DNA from: Dethiothermospora halolimnae
Lineage (GTDB): Bacteria > Bacillota > Clostridia > Tissierellales > VENL01
Length of the DNA stretch: 64,000 nt
NCBI RefSeq assembly: GCF_037577855.1
Contig: NZ_JBAKFX010000011.1
Location: 19,874-83,873 of the forward strand
Reading direction: 5' to 3'
Every line of letters starts with the position of its first letter. Position 1 is the stretch's first letter. The notes under the pieces were generated by a model. That model was not told the origin of the DNA. It made no database searches and saw only the letters and a program-made list of their open reading frames with translations. The translations under genes were made by a program, and so were the position numbers. This document shows positions 17,584 through 26,993 of this stretch, piece after piece.

Positions 17584-20391
17584 TTAAAATAGTGACTGAA
17601 TTTCATATGTTATTTCGTCATTATTAACAGTAAAAACTAACTGTTTCAGATCATATACATCTATGTTTTTATCAGTATTTCCAGTAAACTGAATATATCT
17701 AATCCCTGATTTTACATCTGTCTTAATTTCCTTGCCACCGTGTATTACAAAGACATTTCTACCATTATTACTATACTTAGAAAGTTCCTCATTAAATAAA
17801 TCTGCTTCCAACTTATCTATAAATCCATTATTTCCTAAAACCGGTTTAGGTAATAATATTATAATATTTTTTTCCTTTGAACCTTTTAATTTCTTTTTGA
17901 AATTTAACCATTGCTTAGGGTCTGTGGCCCTTATACCCTTTTTATTATCATCTAATTGAATAAAAAGGGTATCTTTATAGGTTATGGTAGAATATCCATT
18001 GGTGACCTCTAAAATTGGTTTATTAATTTTATTCTCAAATTCCTTGTTCATACTTCCCATAATTATTCCAAACTCACTATTATTTATATTATCTTTTATT
18101 CTTTCCCCTATATGATACTTCAATAAGTTATTTGCTTTATCAATACCATTAGTTACAGCAACTTTATACCCACCATCTTTCAACTCTGAATGTTTTTGTA
18201 ATGGATCCTTAACCGTTGTTTCATCGGGTAAAACCATATCTTTCGGTTTTATTGGATATAAACCTTCTAATCCATCAAATAGTAGTTTCCCCACATCCTT
18301 TTTTAATGGGTCTATCTGAACCACATATATATTTTCAAGACTAGCTGGATAACTAACCCCCCTTGGCATTTTCCCAGTGACCCATTTCCATCCATTCCAA
18401 TTAATCTCATTTGCAAAATCTACTTTGTATATATTTCCATTGCTATCCTTCAATGTTCCCCTTAACCAATGACCGCTCCCATTACCATATACCCACATTC
18501 CTAGTTTACTAGGAGCTTGTTTAAAAGTATTATTATTGGGATTCATTTTTATATAGGCCGCTCTATTTTCATCGGTCTGACTAAAGTCATAACTTAATTC
18601 TATAGAATATTTACCTTCTTTATCATTCTTTGATTTTTCTATATCTCCTATTACCTTTTCTCTTGGATACGTATCCAGTTGAATATTATCTATGTTCTCA
18701 AATCCATCAATAAGTTTTCTATTATACCCTACAGATACAGTTATATTTTCTAAGGCATTTCCTAATGTAGCTATGATTGCTCCATATCCTTCTTCTTTTC
18801 CGCTATAGAAAGTTCCTTTTTCTATTTCCCCAACATTTCCAATTACTTCCCATTTTATATCATCAAATTCTATTTTAGCTATATAACCTTCATTGTTTTT
18901 CCCATATATATTGTTTATATACATTTCACTATTTGTATCTATATATATATTATCAGGATCTATTACTACGTCTTTTAATTCATCTAAAACCTTTACTTTA
19001 ATGGTAGAAGTTTTCCCCTCATATTCTGCTTTGATAATTCCTGTTCCTATTTCTTTAGTAGTTAATATATTATCTTCAAATTTCCCCTTTATTCCTTCTA
19101 TCCGAAACTTCACTTCATCTAAATCCACTTCTACAGGATTATAATTTTCATCATAACCTTTTATATTAAATCTTCTTGTTGTATTTACAAATATATTTGT
19201 GTCATCGGTCTCAATCTCAATATGTTTCAGAGGCATCTTTGGTGCATCATTAAATACTCCTAAGCCGTTTATTACTCTTCTTTGTCCTCCATCTGATGGA
19301 TGATTTACTACCACAGGATTTTCTTCCCCTTGATAAGCTATTGCCATAGTAGTAGACCCTCCCCCATCCAGATTTATAGCCTCATAGGCTCCCAATTCTA
19401 TCATTATTTGAGCCAATCTTTCTTGACTAACTCCTTTAAAGGAAGCATTCCTACCATCTATTGTTACCATTATAAGCTCACTTCTATCATTAGTAATACC
19501 TATAGCAGTCCTTGGATGATTTCCTGTAATATTGTGGCTAAAGTGAGGTATTGTCCCATTTTTAACAAGGATAGCTCCACCACCTACTGCCATCTTTATT
19601 TCTTCAAAGTCCGGTACACTTGTTTTTTCAACTCTAACCTTATCCCCTATTCTAAATGAATTTAATAGTGTGTTTTTGGCTTGATTTCTTCCTACTAAAA
19701 TATAGCCATCTTCTGGCATATCTACTGGTTCTTGTCCCATTCTTATATCTATTACTACTCCATCTTTAACTATAACCTCTGTCATATCCGGATATATTGT
19801 ATTCCCTATAGTCTTTTCACTCCAATTTTTATCATACATACATACACTTTCATATAAGCTATTATCTTTATTTTTTGATACTACTTTTATAGAGTGCCCC
19901 CACTGGGATTTAACAGCTATATCTGTTTTCCAATAGGTTATAAATGGAACCTTTTCATTAGTGATAGAGAATACAGCCTTTTCATTTGGCACGTAATCTG
20001 GTGTTGATATAAACTCTCCATCAGCTATCATTGTTCCTATGGGATAATTATTATTTGTTTTCCAAAAAAAATCTCCGTTTATTCCTGCTATTGCATTTGA
20101 ACTCTTAACCATATTCGTTATCGTTTCTTTATGGGATACCCCTTTATCACTAAAAATAGTATCTATATCCGTATACTCATCATTTAAGTCAATTCTAAGT
20201 ACATTTATATTCCACCAACCATCGGATGTAAATCTTTGAAGATTTTCATAAGATACTCCTCCTGTTATCTTTTCACTATTAAGCCTTTCATGTATTATAA
20301 AAGGTTCATCAGCTAATCCTATAGTTCCACTAGATAATAAAATAGATACAGAAACTACTCCTGTCATTATTTTTTTCATAACCTTTTTCAT
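17584..20391 (-). CDS. Secreted phosphodiester glycosidase (NAGPA domain) with Ig-like and C-terminal domains
   Basis: A 935-residue exported enzyme. The signal peptide (about 1-27) is followed by a NAGPA-type catalytic domain (about 85-385) with GINGDFFW, HPRTAIGITNDRSELIMVT and the hallmark AINLDGGGSTTM. Related domains remove GlcNAc phosphodiester caps or cleave glycosidic phosphodiesters in wall polymers. Two bacterial Ig-like repeats follow (about 395-560), then a carbohydrate-binding-like beta domain (about 565-710), and a C-terminal region (about 740-935) with IIMGSMNKEF and NVFVIHGGKEI that resembles a metallophosphatase fold lacking clear metal ligands. GAGGTGA site before the ATG. 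Transcribed alone. Confidence 0.85.
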   Translation of the reverse strand: MKKVMKKIMTGVVSVSILLSSGTIGLADEPFIIHERLNSEKITGGVSYENLQRFTSDGWWNINVLRIDLNDEYTDIDTIFSDKGVSHKETITNMVKSSNAIAGINGDFFWKTNNNYPIGTMIADGEFISTPDYVPNEKAVFSITNEKVPFITYWKTDIAVKSQWGHSIKVVSKNKDNSLYESVCMYDKNWSEKTIGNTIYPDMTEVIVKDGVVIDIRMGQEPVDMPEDGYILVGRNQAKNTLLNSFRIGDKVRVEKTSVPDFEEIKMAVGGGAILVKNGTIPHFSHNITGNHPRTAIGITNDRSELIMVTIDGRNASFKGVSQERLAQIMIELGAYEAINLDGGGSTTMAIAYQGEENPVVVNHPSDGGQRRVINGLGVFNDAPKMPLKHIEIETDDTNIFVNTTRRFNIKGYDENYNPVEVDLDEVKFRIEGIKGKFEDNILTTKEIGTGIIKAEYEGKTSTIKVKVLDELKDVVIDPDNIYIDTNSEMYINNIYGKNNEGYIAKIEFDDIKWEVIGNVGEIEKGTFYSGKEEGYGAIIATLGNALENITVSVGYNRKLIDGFENIDNIQLDTYPREKVIGDIEKSKNDKEGKYSIELSYDFSQTDENRAAYIKMNPNNNTFKQAPSKLGMWVYGNGSGHWLRGTLKDSNGNIYKVDFANEINWNGWKWVTGKMPRGVSYPASLENIYVVQIDPLKKDVGKLLFDGLEGLYPIKPKDMVLPDETTVKDPLQKHSELKDGGYKVAVTNGIDKANNLLKYHIGERIKDNINNSEFGIIMGSMNKEFENKINKPILEVTNGYSTITYKDTLFIQLDDNKKGIRATDPKQWLNFKKKLKGSKEKNIIILLPKPVLGNNGFIDKLEADLFNEELSKYSNNGRNVFVIHGGKEIKTDVKSGIRYIQFTGNTDKNIDVYDLKQLVFTVNNDEITYEIQSLF

Positions 20392-20705
20392 ATAATCACC
20401 TCATTATCTTCCCTATGTATTATTTAATCCTCAACTATTATAGTTATATATATAATAAAACCCTAATTTAAATGTTGTTATTTACTAAACTATACTAAAC
20501 ATTTTATCAAATAAGCCTAGGTTTTAAAACATGTTATTTTAGTATTTACTGTTATTTATTTGTAATAATTATCCCTTGCCTAACCCCTACATATTTAGAC
20601 GAAAAATCACATATATAGTTTCATATCAACGGACAAAAGTGCAAAGAATAGGGATTTTGTAATCCCACAATTTATGTTAAGATTCGATATATTTGATTCA
20701 CATAT

Positions 20706-20762
20706 AAAAAATATTCCCTAATGAGATAATAACATAAAATTATATCATTAGGGAATATTTTT
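20706..20762. terminator. Long terminator hairpin downstream of the 20.8-21.4 kb gene
   Basis: 18-base perfect arms AAAAATATTCCCTAATGA and complement with a 20-base AT loop and T-runs at both ends. The rest of the 423-base gap (20392-20814) holds only AT-rich DNA and, near 20637-20675, a decayed P7-like stretch (GTGCAAAGAATAGGGATTTT). No gene was found there. Confidence 0.75.
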
Positions 20763-20814
20763 TATATTAAAATTTATTTTCTATCATTACTATATATTTA
20801 CTAGTTATCATTAA

Positions 20815-21384
20815 CTATTTTATTTTATAACTGCCCCTAACCATAAATATGGCATAATTATCTACATAAACACCTCTACCGTCACTTCTAGGTATTATTA
20901 ATAGGTGGTTTAATGGGATGCTTTGGTTCATCTTAATGTCTACACCTTCCGTTACATCAGATAATCCTCCCAAATCACTTGTAATGGCAGTAGCTTTACC
21001 TCCCCTTAGTATAATCTCAGTTCCCCCATCGCATATAAGCTGCTGTCCTTTACTAAGTTCCACGACTTCAAGGTTAGCATCGTCATTAACACCGGTATTA
21101 TCTATAGGTTTGTCATTTACTCCCTTATAAGCTTTTTTTAACATATCATTTTCTTCTTTTAGTTTATCTATTTCTTCCGTATTACTATCAATTTCACTAA
21201 ATATCTTTTCAATCTTCTCATCAAAATAGTACTTTATCTGTTCCATTCTTTTTTCTACATAGCTAAGGGTGACAAGGGGGTCATCTTCATTACCTGGACT
21301 TGCCAATACCACTTTCCCAATGGTAGTTAAAGTTAGTATTATAAGTAAACCATAGATTATTTTTTTCTTCTTGTTATATTTCAC
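20815..21384 (-). CDS. Exported protein of unknown function with a conserved beta-rich C-terminal domain
   Basis: 189 residues: signal anchor (about 6-28), a short acidic coiled coil (about 40-85), a linker with ANTGVNDD-type composition, and a C-terminal domain (about 105-185) with GQQLICDGGTEIILRGGKA, GLSDVTEGVDI and LLIIPRSDGRGV. This last domain recurs in Firmicute hypothetical proteins; I do not know its function. The GTG at 21384 is preferred because AGGAGG lies nine bases before it; an ATG nine bases upstream overlaps that site. Single gene. Confidence 0.72.
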   Translation of the reverse strand: MKYNKKKKIIYGLLIILTLTTIGKVVLASPGNEDDPLVTLSYVEKRMEQIKYYFDEKIEKIFSEIDSNTEEIDKLKEENDMLKKAYKGVNDKPIDNTGVNDDANLEVVELSKGQQLICDGGTEIILRGGKATAITSDLGGLSDVTEGVDIKMNQSIPLNHLLIIPRSDGRGVYVDNYAIFMVRGSYKIK

Positions 21385-21606
21385 TGTATTCATCCTCCTA
21401 ATAATACCCTCGAACAAGTTCGAAGTTGCTATTTAAATTATAACTGAACAAAACTCCATTATAATATACATTTCGACATATTTATTTATATTCCTTTTTA
21501 AAAATGTTATTTCCGAGTAAATAGTATTTTAATGGAGAATTGAGAAGGAAGAGAGGAGAGAGTTTTGGACAAAATAAAGGAGCCTGGATTTTTTCCACGC
21601 TCTTAA

Positions 21607-21957
21607 TTAGAAATCTATTAGACCTATACTTATTTTTAAGCACTCATTTACTTTTTCCATTAATTCTTCATCGAAATGTCCAACCTTTTCCCTTAATCTT
21701 TTTTTATCAATGGTTCTAATTTGTTCTAGCAAAACTACTGAATCCTTTGGTAATCCAAAATCCGGTGCAGTTATTTCAATATGTGTCGGTAATTTTGCTT
21801 TGTTTATTTGTGAGGTAATAGCTGCAATAATGATTGTAGGACTATACTTATTTCCTATATCATTTTGTATAACTAAAACCGGTCTTACACCGCCCTGTTC
21901 TGAGCCAATAACAGGACTTAAATCAGCATAAAATACATCTCCTCTTTTTACAATCAC
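21607..21957 (-). CDS. ndoA: Endoribonuclease EndoA (MazF/PemK family toxin)
   Basis: A 116-residue mRNA interferase that cuts single-stranded RNA at a short sequence. The family core is clear: VKRGDVFYADLSPVIGSEQG, VRPVLVIQNDIGN, and KLPTHIEI. The GTG at 21957 is chosen because the protein then begins MIVKRGDVFYAD as in B. subtilis EndoA and the start overlaps the antitoxin stop as GTGA. It sits downstream of alr as in Bacillus. Confidence 0.95.
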   Translation of the reverse strand: MIVKRGDVFYADLSPVIGSEQGGVRPVLVIQNDIGNKYSPTIIIAAITSQINKAKLPTHIEITAPDFGLPKDSVVLLEQIRTIDKKRLREKVGHFDEELMEKVNECLKISIGLIDF

Positions 21958-22235
21958 GATGTTCCACATCCTGTCAAACTATCTTCATAATTACACAACT
22001 CTCTAAAATCCTCTTCTATCCCTATTTCAGCCAATGCCAAATTAAGTTGTGCCATTTCTCTATATCCCGTCTTTAGTTCCTCTCTTATCTCCATCTTTTT
22101 TCTTTCCCTTATATACAACTTCATGGCCTCTCTTATAAACTCACTTCTATTCTTTTTTTCTATAGATACTATTCCATCTATTTCTTCTAATAAACTATCT
22201 GGTAAACTTATCATTATTCTTTTTGTTTCGGCCAT
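21954..22235 (-). CDS. ndoAI: Antitoxin EndoAI (ribbon-helix-helix)
   Basis: A 93-residue partner of EndoA. The N-terminal ribbon-helix-helix (TKRIMISLPDSLLEEIDGIV, about 4-45) binds operator DNA; the C-terminal half blocks the toxin. The ATG at 22235 follows GGAGGTG. The four-base overlap with the toxin gene means both are made together. The pair follows alr after a 160-base gap. Confidence 0.93.
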   Translation of the reverse strand: MAETKRIMISLPDSLLEEIDGIVSIEKKNRSEFIREAMKLYIRERKKMEIREELKTGYREMAQLNLALAEIGIEEDFRELCNYEDSLTGCGTS

Positions 22236-22394
22236 CTGAGCACCTCCAAAAACCATAGCATATATTTTTAGTTATCTTCCAAGTATTTCCCATATTATAG
22301 TATATTCATATATACTCCAGTATATACTTGATTATATATTATTTTTTATAAAGGTGTCAATTATAATAATCTTTTATACTTTGTAATATAGACA

Positions 22395-23570
22395 TTATCC
22401 TAACAAATAATCCTTTGTTTTCACAATTTCTTGATTTTTTATGTAAACCCTAGGCACTCTTCTATTTACCATACAAACAATTTCATAGTTTATAGTATTT
22501 AATTTATCAGCAATCTCATCTATATGGGGACTATTATTAGTTCCATCTCCAAATAATATCACTTCATCACCAATATTAACATTATCGATATCTGTAATAT
22601 CTATCATACACTGATCCATACATATTCGCCCTATAACTTCTGCTCTCTTTCCTTTTATACCTACTTCTCCTTTTCCTGTAAGCATTCGGGTAAAACCATC
22701 GGCATATCCTATTGGTATAGTTCCTACTTTAGTTTCTTTATTTGTTTTATAAATATGTCCATAACTTATACCCTTTCCCTTTGGCAAAGTTTTTACATTG
22801 GATATCCTAGCCTTTAGTGTCATTGCAGGCTTTAATTTAACTTTTTCTTTATTAACTTCCACTGATGGATATAGACCATAAAGCATTATACCTGCCCTAA
22901 CCATATCTAAACTATATTCTGGTATATCTATTACCGTTGCACTATTTGCCACGTGTTTTATAGGTATATTTATTTCTAACTTTTCGAGTTCATTAATAAT
23001 CCAACTATATTTTTTATACTGTTCCTTTGTTTCTGTTTTATCCTTCTCATCGGCAACAGCAAAGTGGGTAAATATACCTTCTATTTCTAAATTGGGTAGA
23101 CTAAATATTCTCTCAATATCCTTTATAGATTCTTTCTCTGGTAGAAAACCTAATCTACTCATACCAGTATCAACTTTTATATGGATTTTAGCTGCTTTAT
23201 TCTGTTTTTCCCCTTCAATAGATATTGATTTAGCTTGTTCATATGTATAAATAGTTTGTGTTATATCATACTCTATGGCCTCTTTAACCTGGGAATCAGG
23301 ATTATATCCTAGTAATAATATAGGAGCTTTTATCCCAGATTTCCGTAATTCTATAGCTTCAGAAAGGGTTGCAACAGCTAATCTATCTCCTCCATTTTCA
23401 AGAAATGTTTTTGCTATAGTTGTTGCACCATGTCCATATCCATCTGCCTTTACAACGGCAGTAACCATAGCACCTTTGTCAATTACTCTTCTTACTTCTT
23501 TAATATTATGGGCTAAATTATCTAAATTAATTTCTGCCCAAACCGGTCTTACCTTATCTAGTTTTCCCAT
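22395..23570 (-). CDS. alr: Alanine racemase
   Basis: PLP enzyme that supplies D-alanine for peptidoglycan. 391 residues with the PLP lysine in AVVKADGYGHGA (about residue 41), the catalytic tyrosine in GISYGHIYKT (about 271), and the family motifs VDTGMSRLGF and GRICMDQCMID. GGGGGAA site before the ATG. It lies in the conserved order acpS, (one gene), alr, EndoAI, EndoA. Confidence 0.96.
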   Translation of the reverse strand: MGKLDKVRPVWAEINLDNLAHNIKEVRRVIDKGAMVTAVVKADGYGHGATTIAKTFLENGGDRLAVATLSEAIELRKSGIKAPILLLGYNPDSQVKEAIEYDITQTIYTYEQAKSISIEGEKQNKAAKIHIKVDTGMSRLGFLPEKESIKDIERIFSLPNLEIEGIFTHFAVADEKDKTETKEQYKKYSWIINELEKLEINIPIKHVANSATVIDIPEYSLDMVRAGIMLYGLYPSVEVNKEKVKLKPAMTLKARISNVKTLPKGKGISYGHIYKTNKETKVGTIPIGYADGFTRMLTGKGEVGIKGKRAEVIGRICMDQCMIDITDIDNVNIGDEVILFGDGTNNSPHIDEIADKLNTINYEIVCMVNRRVPRVYIKNQEIVKTKDYLLG

Positions 23571-23660
23571 AATTTATTCCCCCAAAGTTTAAAAGTTATT
23601 TGTCCAAATTTTATGATATTTATAACTTTAGTATTTGTCAACAATTTTATTATATTAATT

Positions 23661-24104
23661 TTATAAAGTTTTAACTATGTCCAATCTAGATATGATTCCA
23701 GCTAATTTGTTATTATCATTTACTATGGGAACTCTATTTACTTTTTTATTAATCATGGTGTTAGCTACTTCCTTTACATCATCTTCTTCATGGCAGGTTA
23801 TCACATTGGTAGTCATTAAGTCCTTTACCTTATAAGCAACTTTCTTTTTCAATTTATTTTCATACTTTTTTATACTTTCTAAAAAAATATATCCCCCTAA
23901 TAAGGATACAAAAGCTGGCATACCTAATTCTTTATCCCTATATATTAAATCTGATTCTGAAACTATTCCTACAACTTCATTGTTATTATTAATTACTGGT
24001 ACACCACTTATACCATTATCGGTTATAATTTTAATAACTTCTTCTACCGTATCATTTTCTTTAATAGTAATAACTTCCTTTGTCATAATATCTTTAGCTT
24101 TCAA
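23661..24104 (-). CDS. Tandem CBS-domain protein
   Basis: 147 residues formed almost entirely by a CBS pair (about 3-58 and 90-145). The linker holds a hydrophobic patch (SLLGGYIFLESIKKYENKL) seen in a common subfamily. Such modules bind adenine nucleotides and act as energy sensors; the partner is unknown. The TTG start has AGGAGG seven bases upstream. It lies 15 bases after the acpS-nnrD fusion gene. Confidence 0.87.
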   Translation of the reverse strand: MKAKDIMTKEVITIKENDTVEEVIKIITDNGISGVPVINNNNEVVGIVSESDLIYRDKELGMPAFVSLLGGYIFLESIKKYENKLKKKVAYKVKDLMTTNVITCHEEDDVKEVANTMINKKVNRVPIVNDNNKLAGIISRLDIVKTL

Positions 24105-24119
24105 TATGAAACCTCCTAA

Positions 24120-25364
24120 TTATAAAATAGTTTTAATTGCATAGGGTATTCTTTCAATAATATCAGAAGATATTAGTCCATATTCGCCTTTATCATGGGA
24201 TGCCAAATCTCCCGATAAACCATGTAAATATACCCCTAATTTAGCCGAATCCATTAAATCTAATCCCTGACCTATAAGACTTGTTATTATTCCAGTTAAT
24301 ACATCTCCGCTTCCAGCGGTGGCCATGCCTGGATTACCTGTATTGTTTATGTATATTTCGCCTTTTTTGTTACATACTATAGTATTTGCTCCCTTTAACA
24401 CAGTTATAACTCCAAATATTTTTGAAGCTTTCTTAGCACTTTCTATCCTATTACTTTGTATTTCATCTATACCTATATTAAGTAATCTAGACAATTCTCC
24501 TGGATGGGGTGTTATGACTATATCGCCATTATACTTAATTAAGATGTCTCTACATTGGGACACACAGTTTAATCCATCACCATCTAATACAATTGGCAAA
24601 TTTGTATATCGTAATATCTCTTTTAGTAATTTTATCCTTCCATTGTCCACTCCCATTCCTGGACCTATTGCCAAAACATCAACATTATCTATTGCTTTCT
24701 TTATTTCCTTTATTGAATCTGGAATGAAGTGACCCTTATTATTATCCTCCACTGGTTTTATTATTGCCTCTGTCGTTTTTACTTCCATAATATTTGTTAG
24801 ACTTTTAGGTGTTAAAGTATATACAAGTCCACTACCACTTCTTAAACAAGATGTGGTGGTTAAATACGATGCCCCTGTCATCCCAAGACTTCCTGCTATT
24901 ATACCAACTTTGCCATAGGTCCCTTTATGGCTTACTTTTTTTCTTTTGGGTAAAATATTTTTCATTTCCATAGTATCCTTTAAAACATTTAACTTTTCAT
25001 TTCCCTCAGCTATAGCAAATGCTACTGCCTTTTCATTATCATGGCTTATTGAGATATGTATATTATCAATATTTCTACTTTCTGCTATTTTATTAGCTTT
25101 TTCCATTAATTTAACTATAGGTTTCCCATTATTATCATGATCTATTTCTATATCTTTAAATGAAAAATATTTAATTCCTACTCCTAAAGCCTTACTTACA
25201 GCCTCCTTGGCAGCAAATATTCCCGCTATACTTTTAATATTCCCCTTACGTTTTTCTATATATTGCCGTTCTTTTTCTGTACAAATTCTTTCTAGGAGTC
25301 TATTATTAACGGCTTTTTCAATCCTTTTTATTTCTATTATATCTATTCCATTACCTAAAACCAC
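24120..25364 (-). CDS. Fusion of holo-ACP synthase (AcpS) and ADP-dependent NAD(P)H-hydrate dehydratase (NnrD)
   Basis: A 414-residue two-domain protein. Residues about 1-125 are AcpS (GNGIDIIEIKRIEKA, FAAKEAVSKALGVGI, ISISHDNEKAVAFAIAE), which loads phosphopantetheine on acyl carrier protein. Residues about 140-414 are the YjeF C-terminal kinase-like dehydratase (GKVGIIAGSLGMTGAS, AIGPGMG, VLDGDGLN, VITPHPGELSRL, NPGMATAGSGDVLTGII), which repairs hydrated NAD(P)H. The epimerase domain (NnrE) usually fused to the dehydratase is absent. The GTG at 25364 gives MVLGNGIDIIEI and has GGGG eight bases upstream. The reading frame is continuous through the joint. Confidence 0.9.
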   Translation of the reverse strand: MVLGNGIDIIEIKRIEKAVNNRLLERICTEKERQYIEKRKGNIKSIAGIFAAKEAVSKALGVGIKYFSFKDIEIDHDNNGKPIVKLMEKANKIAESRNIDNIHISISHDNEKAVAFAIAEGNEKLNVLKDTMEMKNILPKRKKVSHKGTYGKVGIIAGSLGMTGASYLTTTSCLRSGSGLVYTLTPKSLTNIMEVKTTEAIIKPVEDNNKGHFIPDSIKEIKKAIDNVDVLAIGPGMGVDNGRIKLLKEILRYTNLPIVLDGDGLNCVSQCRDILIKYNGDIVITPHPGELSRLLNIGIDEIQSNRIESAKKASKIFGVITVLKGANTIVCNKKGEIYINNTGNPGMATAGSGDVLTGIITSLIGQGLDLMDSAKLGVYLHGLSGDLASHDKGEYGLISSDIIERIPYAIKTIL

Positions 25365-25385
25365 TACTAACACCCCATATAATAA

Positions 25386-25652
25386 TTATTTAAATATATC
25401 TGTCATACTCTCATCTAGGGAAAACCCAAGTAGAGTTGCAACTTTAAAGGCTAAATTCATTATAAAATATATAGATGCTATTAAAAATAAAATAGCTGAA
25501 GGAAGTTTTATAAAAGGTCTGCCCTTTTCCCCAATTTGAAACCCTTTATTAAATATCCCCATTATGAACGTTATAAACTTTGATATAACTTGAAAGAATA
25601 TCTCTGCTCCACTTAATATTAAAAGTGCTATCATAACTATGCTAAGTCCCAT
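25386..25652 (-). CDS. Small membrane protein of unknown function
   Basis: 88 residues with two hydrophobic segments (about 3-30 and 52-73) and a basic loop (GFQIGEKGRPFIKLP) between them. AGGGAGAAATTT precedes the ATG. It is followed 21 bases later by the acpS-nnrD gene, so it may lead that operon. I do not recognise a family. Confidence 0.6.
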   Translation of the reverse strand: MGLSIVMIALLILSGAEIFFQVISKFITFIMGIFNKGFQIGEKGRPFIKLPSAILFLIASIYFIMNLAFKVATLLGFSLDESMTDIFK

Positions 25653-25747
25653 AAATTTCTCCCTTCTATTTAATATTTATAACCGTATTATATCATTTTA
25701 ATTATTTTTTTCATATTTAATAATAAAAGAATGCATATATGCATTCT

Positions 25748-26353
25748 TTATAACATTTCCCTATCCAGTTTTTCTATTTCTTTATTACCTAAAATACCAT
25801 GTAAAAAATTATATGTTAAATTTCTCTTTTCTTCATAATCATTCTTCTTATCTATTAGCTCCCTTAACTTTATTCTAAACTCATCTATTTCATTATTCAC
25901 ATTATTTAATTCTTTATCCCATAATTTTAATTCTTTATATCCATACTTTATTGTCTCTTTTAATAAATTAAAGTTAGCTTCCCTTATCTGTTTAGGTATC
26001 ATTTCATATCTAAATGTTATGTCCTCAAGTCTATTATTAATATCATATATATCCTCTTGATATCTAGATAATAGTTCCATTGCTTTTTCATCGTTCATAT
26101 TATTATTATTAATTTCATCAGAAAGATTTATTATTTTAGCCATGGTTCTTTTCTTCTCTTTTTTCAATTTCTTTAGCTTTCTTTCAATTCCTTTTTGATC
26201 CTCTAATAAGTCTTCCAATTCACTTTTTAATTTATTTATCTGTCTATCGTTTATATCGCTGAAAAGTTCTTTCCAAGTATTATCTTTAACCAATAAAGGT
26301 ATGTTATTTCTCATTATAGTTCTATAGTCTAAGTCCAGGTCCTTTGAAAACAA
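25748..26353 (-). CDS. Coiled-coil protein of unknown function
   Basis: 201 residues, almost all helical and highly charged, with heptad-like stretches at about 40-85 (KSELEDLLEDQKGIERKL) and 95-180. It has no signal or membrane segment. The TTG at 26353 is chosen since GGGAGG lies eight bases upstream; a GTG nine bases earlier overlaps that site. No family is recognised. Confidence 0.6.
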   Translation of the reverse strand: MFSKDLDLDYRTIMRNNIPLLVKDNTWKELFSDINDRQINKLKSELEDLLEDQKGIERKLKKLKKEKKRTMAKIINLSDEINNNNMNDEKAMELLSRYQEDIYDINNRLEDITFRYEMIPKQIREANFNLLKETIKYGYKELKLWDKELNNVNNEIDEFRIKLRELIDKKNDYEEKRNLTYNFLHGILGNKEIEKLDREML

Positions 26354-26545
26354 GTCCCCCACCTCCCAATGTAATTATATAATAAATATGTAGTTTGTCT
26401 AATGGGCTAATATTCCTAAGTATATATATTATCGTACATTTCCCTTGCTTTTTTTATAATAATTAGAAAATATGTTATATCCATTAGTCTATAGGGTATA
26501 ATTTAAATTAAGTATTACTACATAATTTTCGGGAGGTTTTTTATT

Positions 26546-26803
26546 ATGAAAAAAATAATAATGGGAATTCAAGTGGGTAATAGATTTGAAGATGTGGAAA
26601 AAGTTCAAAACTTACTTACAGAATACGGCTGCTTCATTAAAACAAGATTAGGACTTCACCAACAGGCAGAGTTTAAAGAGATATGTACCGAAAAGGGTCT
26701 AATAATTCTAGAAATGGTTAGGGATAGCGATGAAAAAAGTATGGAATTAAAAGAAAAGTTGAATGAAATAAATGAAGTAGTTGCTAAGACAATGGAATTT
26801 TAA
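26546..26803 (+). CDS. Small ACT-like regulator-type protein
   Basis: 85 residues with a beta-alpha-beta pattern (GIQVGNRFEDVEKVQNLL, GCFIKTRLGLHQ, LIILEMVRDSDEK). This resembles the small ACT-fold proteins described as putative iron-only hydrogenase regulators (TM1266 type). The similarity is by eye, so the call is tentative. The ATG follows GGGAGG. Alone on the plus strand. Confidence 0.6.
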   Translation: MKKIIMGIQVGNRFEDVEKVQNLLTEYGCFIKTRLGLHQQAEFKEICTEKGLIILEMVRDSDEKSMELKEKLNEINEVVAKTMEF

Positions 26804-26808
26804 AACAA

Positions 26809-26831
26809 TTGGGGGATTACGAATCCCCCAA
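26809..26831. terminator. P3 hairpin after the ACT-like gene
   Basis: TTGGGGGATT/AATCCCCCAA, five bases after the stop. No T-run follows, so it may be a repeat module first and a terminator second. Confidence 0.5.
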
Positions 26832-26837
26832 TAACTA

Positions 26838-26988
26838 ACAATTGACAGTGTATAATTGACAATTGACAGTGTATAATTGACAATTGACAGTTAAAGGTAA
26901 TTTTACTCACTTTGTTCGTAAAATATTATATTTCAAATCGGCTAAAGCCGATTTGTACCTTAACTATCCACTGTCAATTGTCAATTAT
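26838..26988. repeat. Type B composite element (copy 2) with an internal 21-bp tandem repeat
   Basis: The left arm is expanded: the 21-base unit ACAATTGACAGTGTATAATTG occurs twice and then a partial third time (26838-26890). Hairpins follow: ATTTTACTCACTTTGTTCGT continuing AAAAT, then CAAATCGG/CCGATTTG, and the complementary right arm (ACTGTCAATTGTCAATTA). It ends six bases before the fbp stop codon, between convergent genes. Confidence 0.8.
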
Positions 26989-26993
26989 ATAAG

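Noticed and set aside
26838..26890. Possible CRISPR or iteron origin
   Set aside because: Only 2.5 adjacent copies inside a repeat-element arm; no replication gene nearby.
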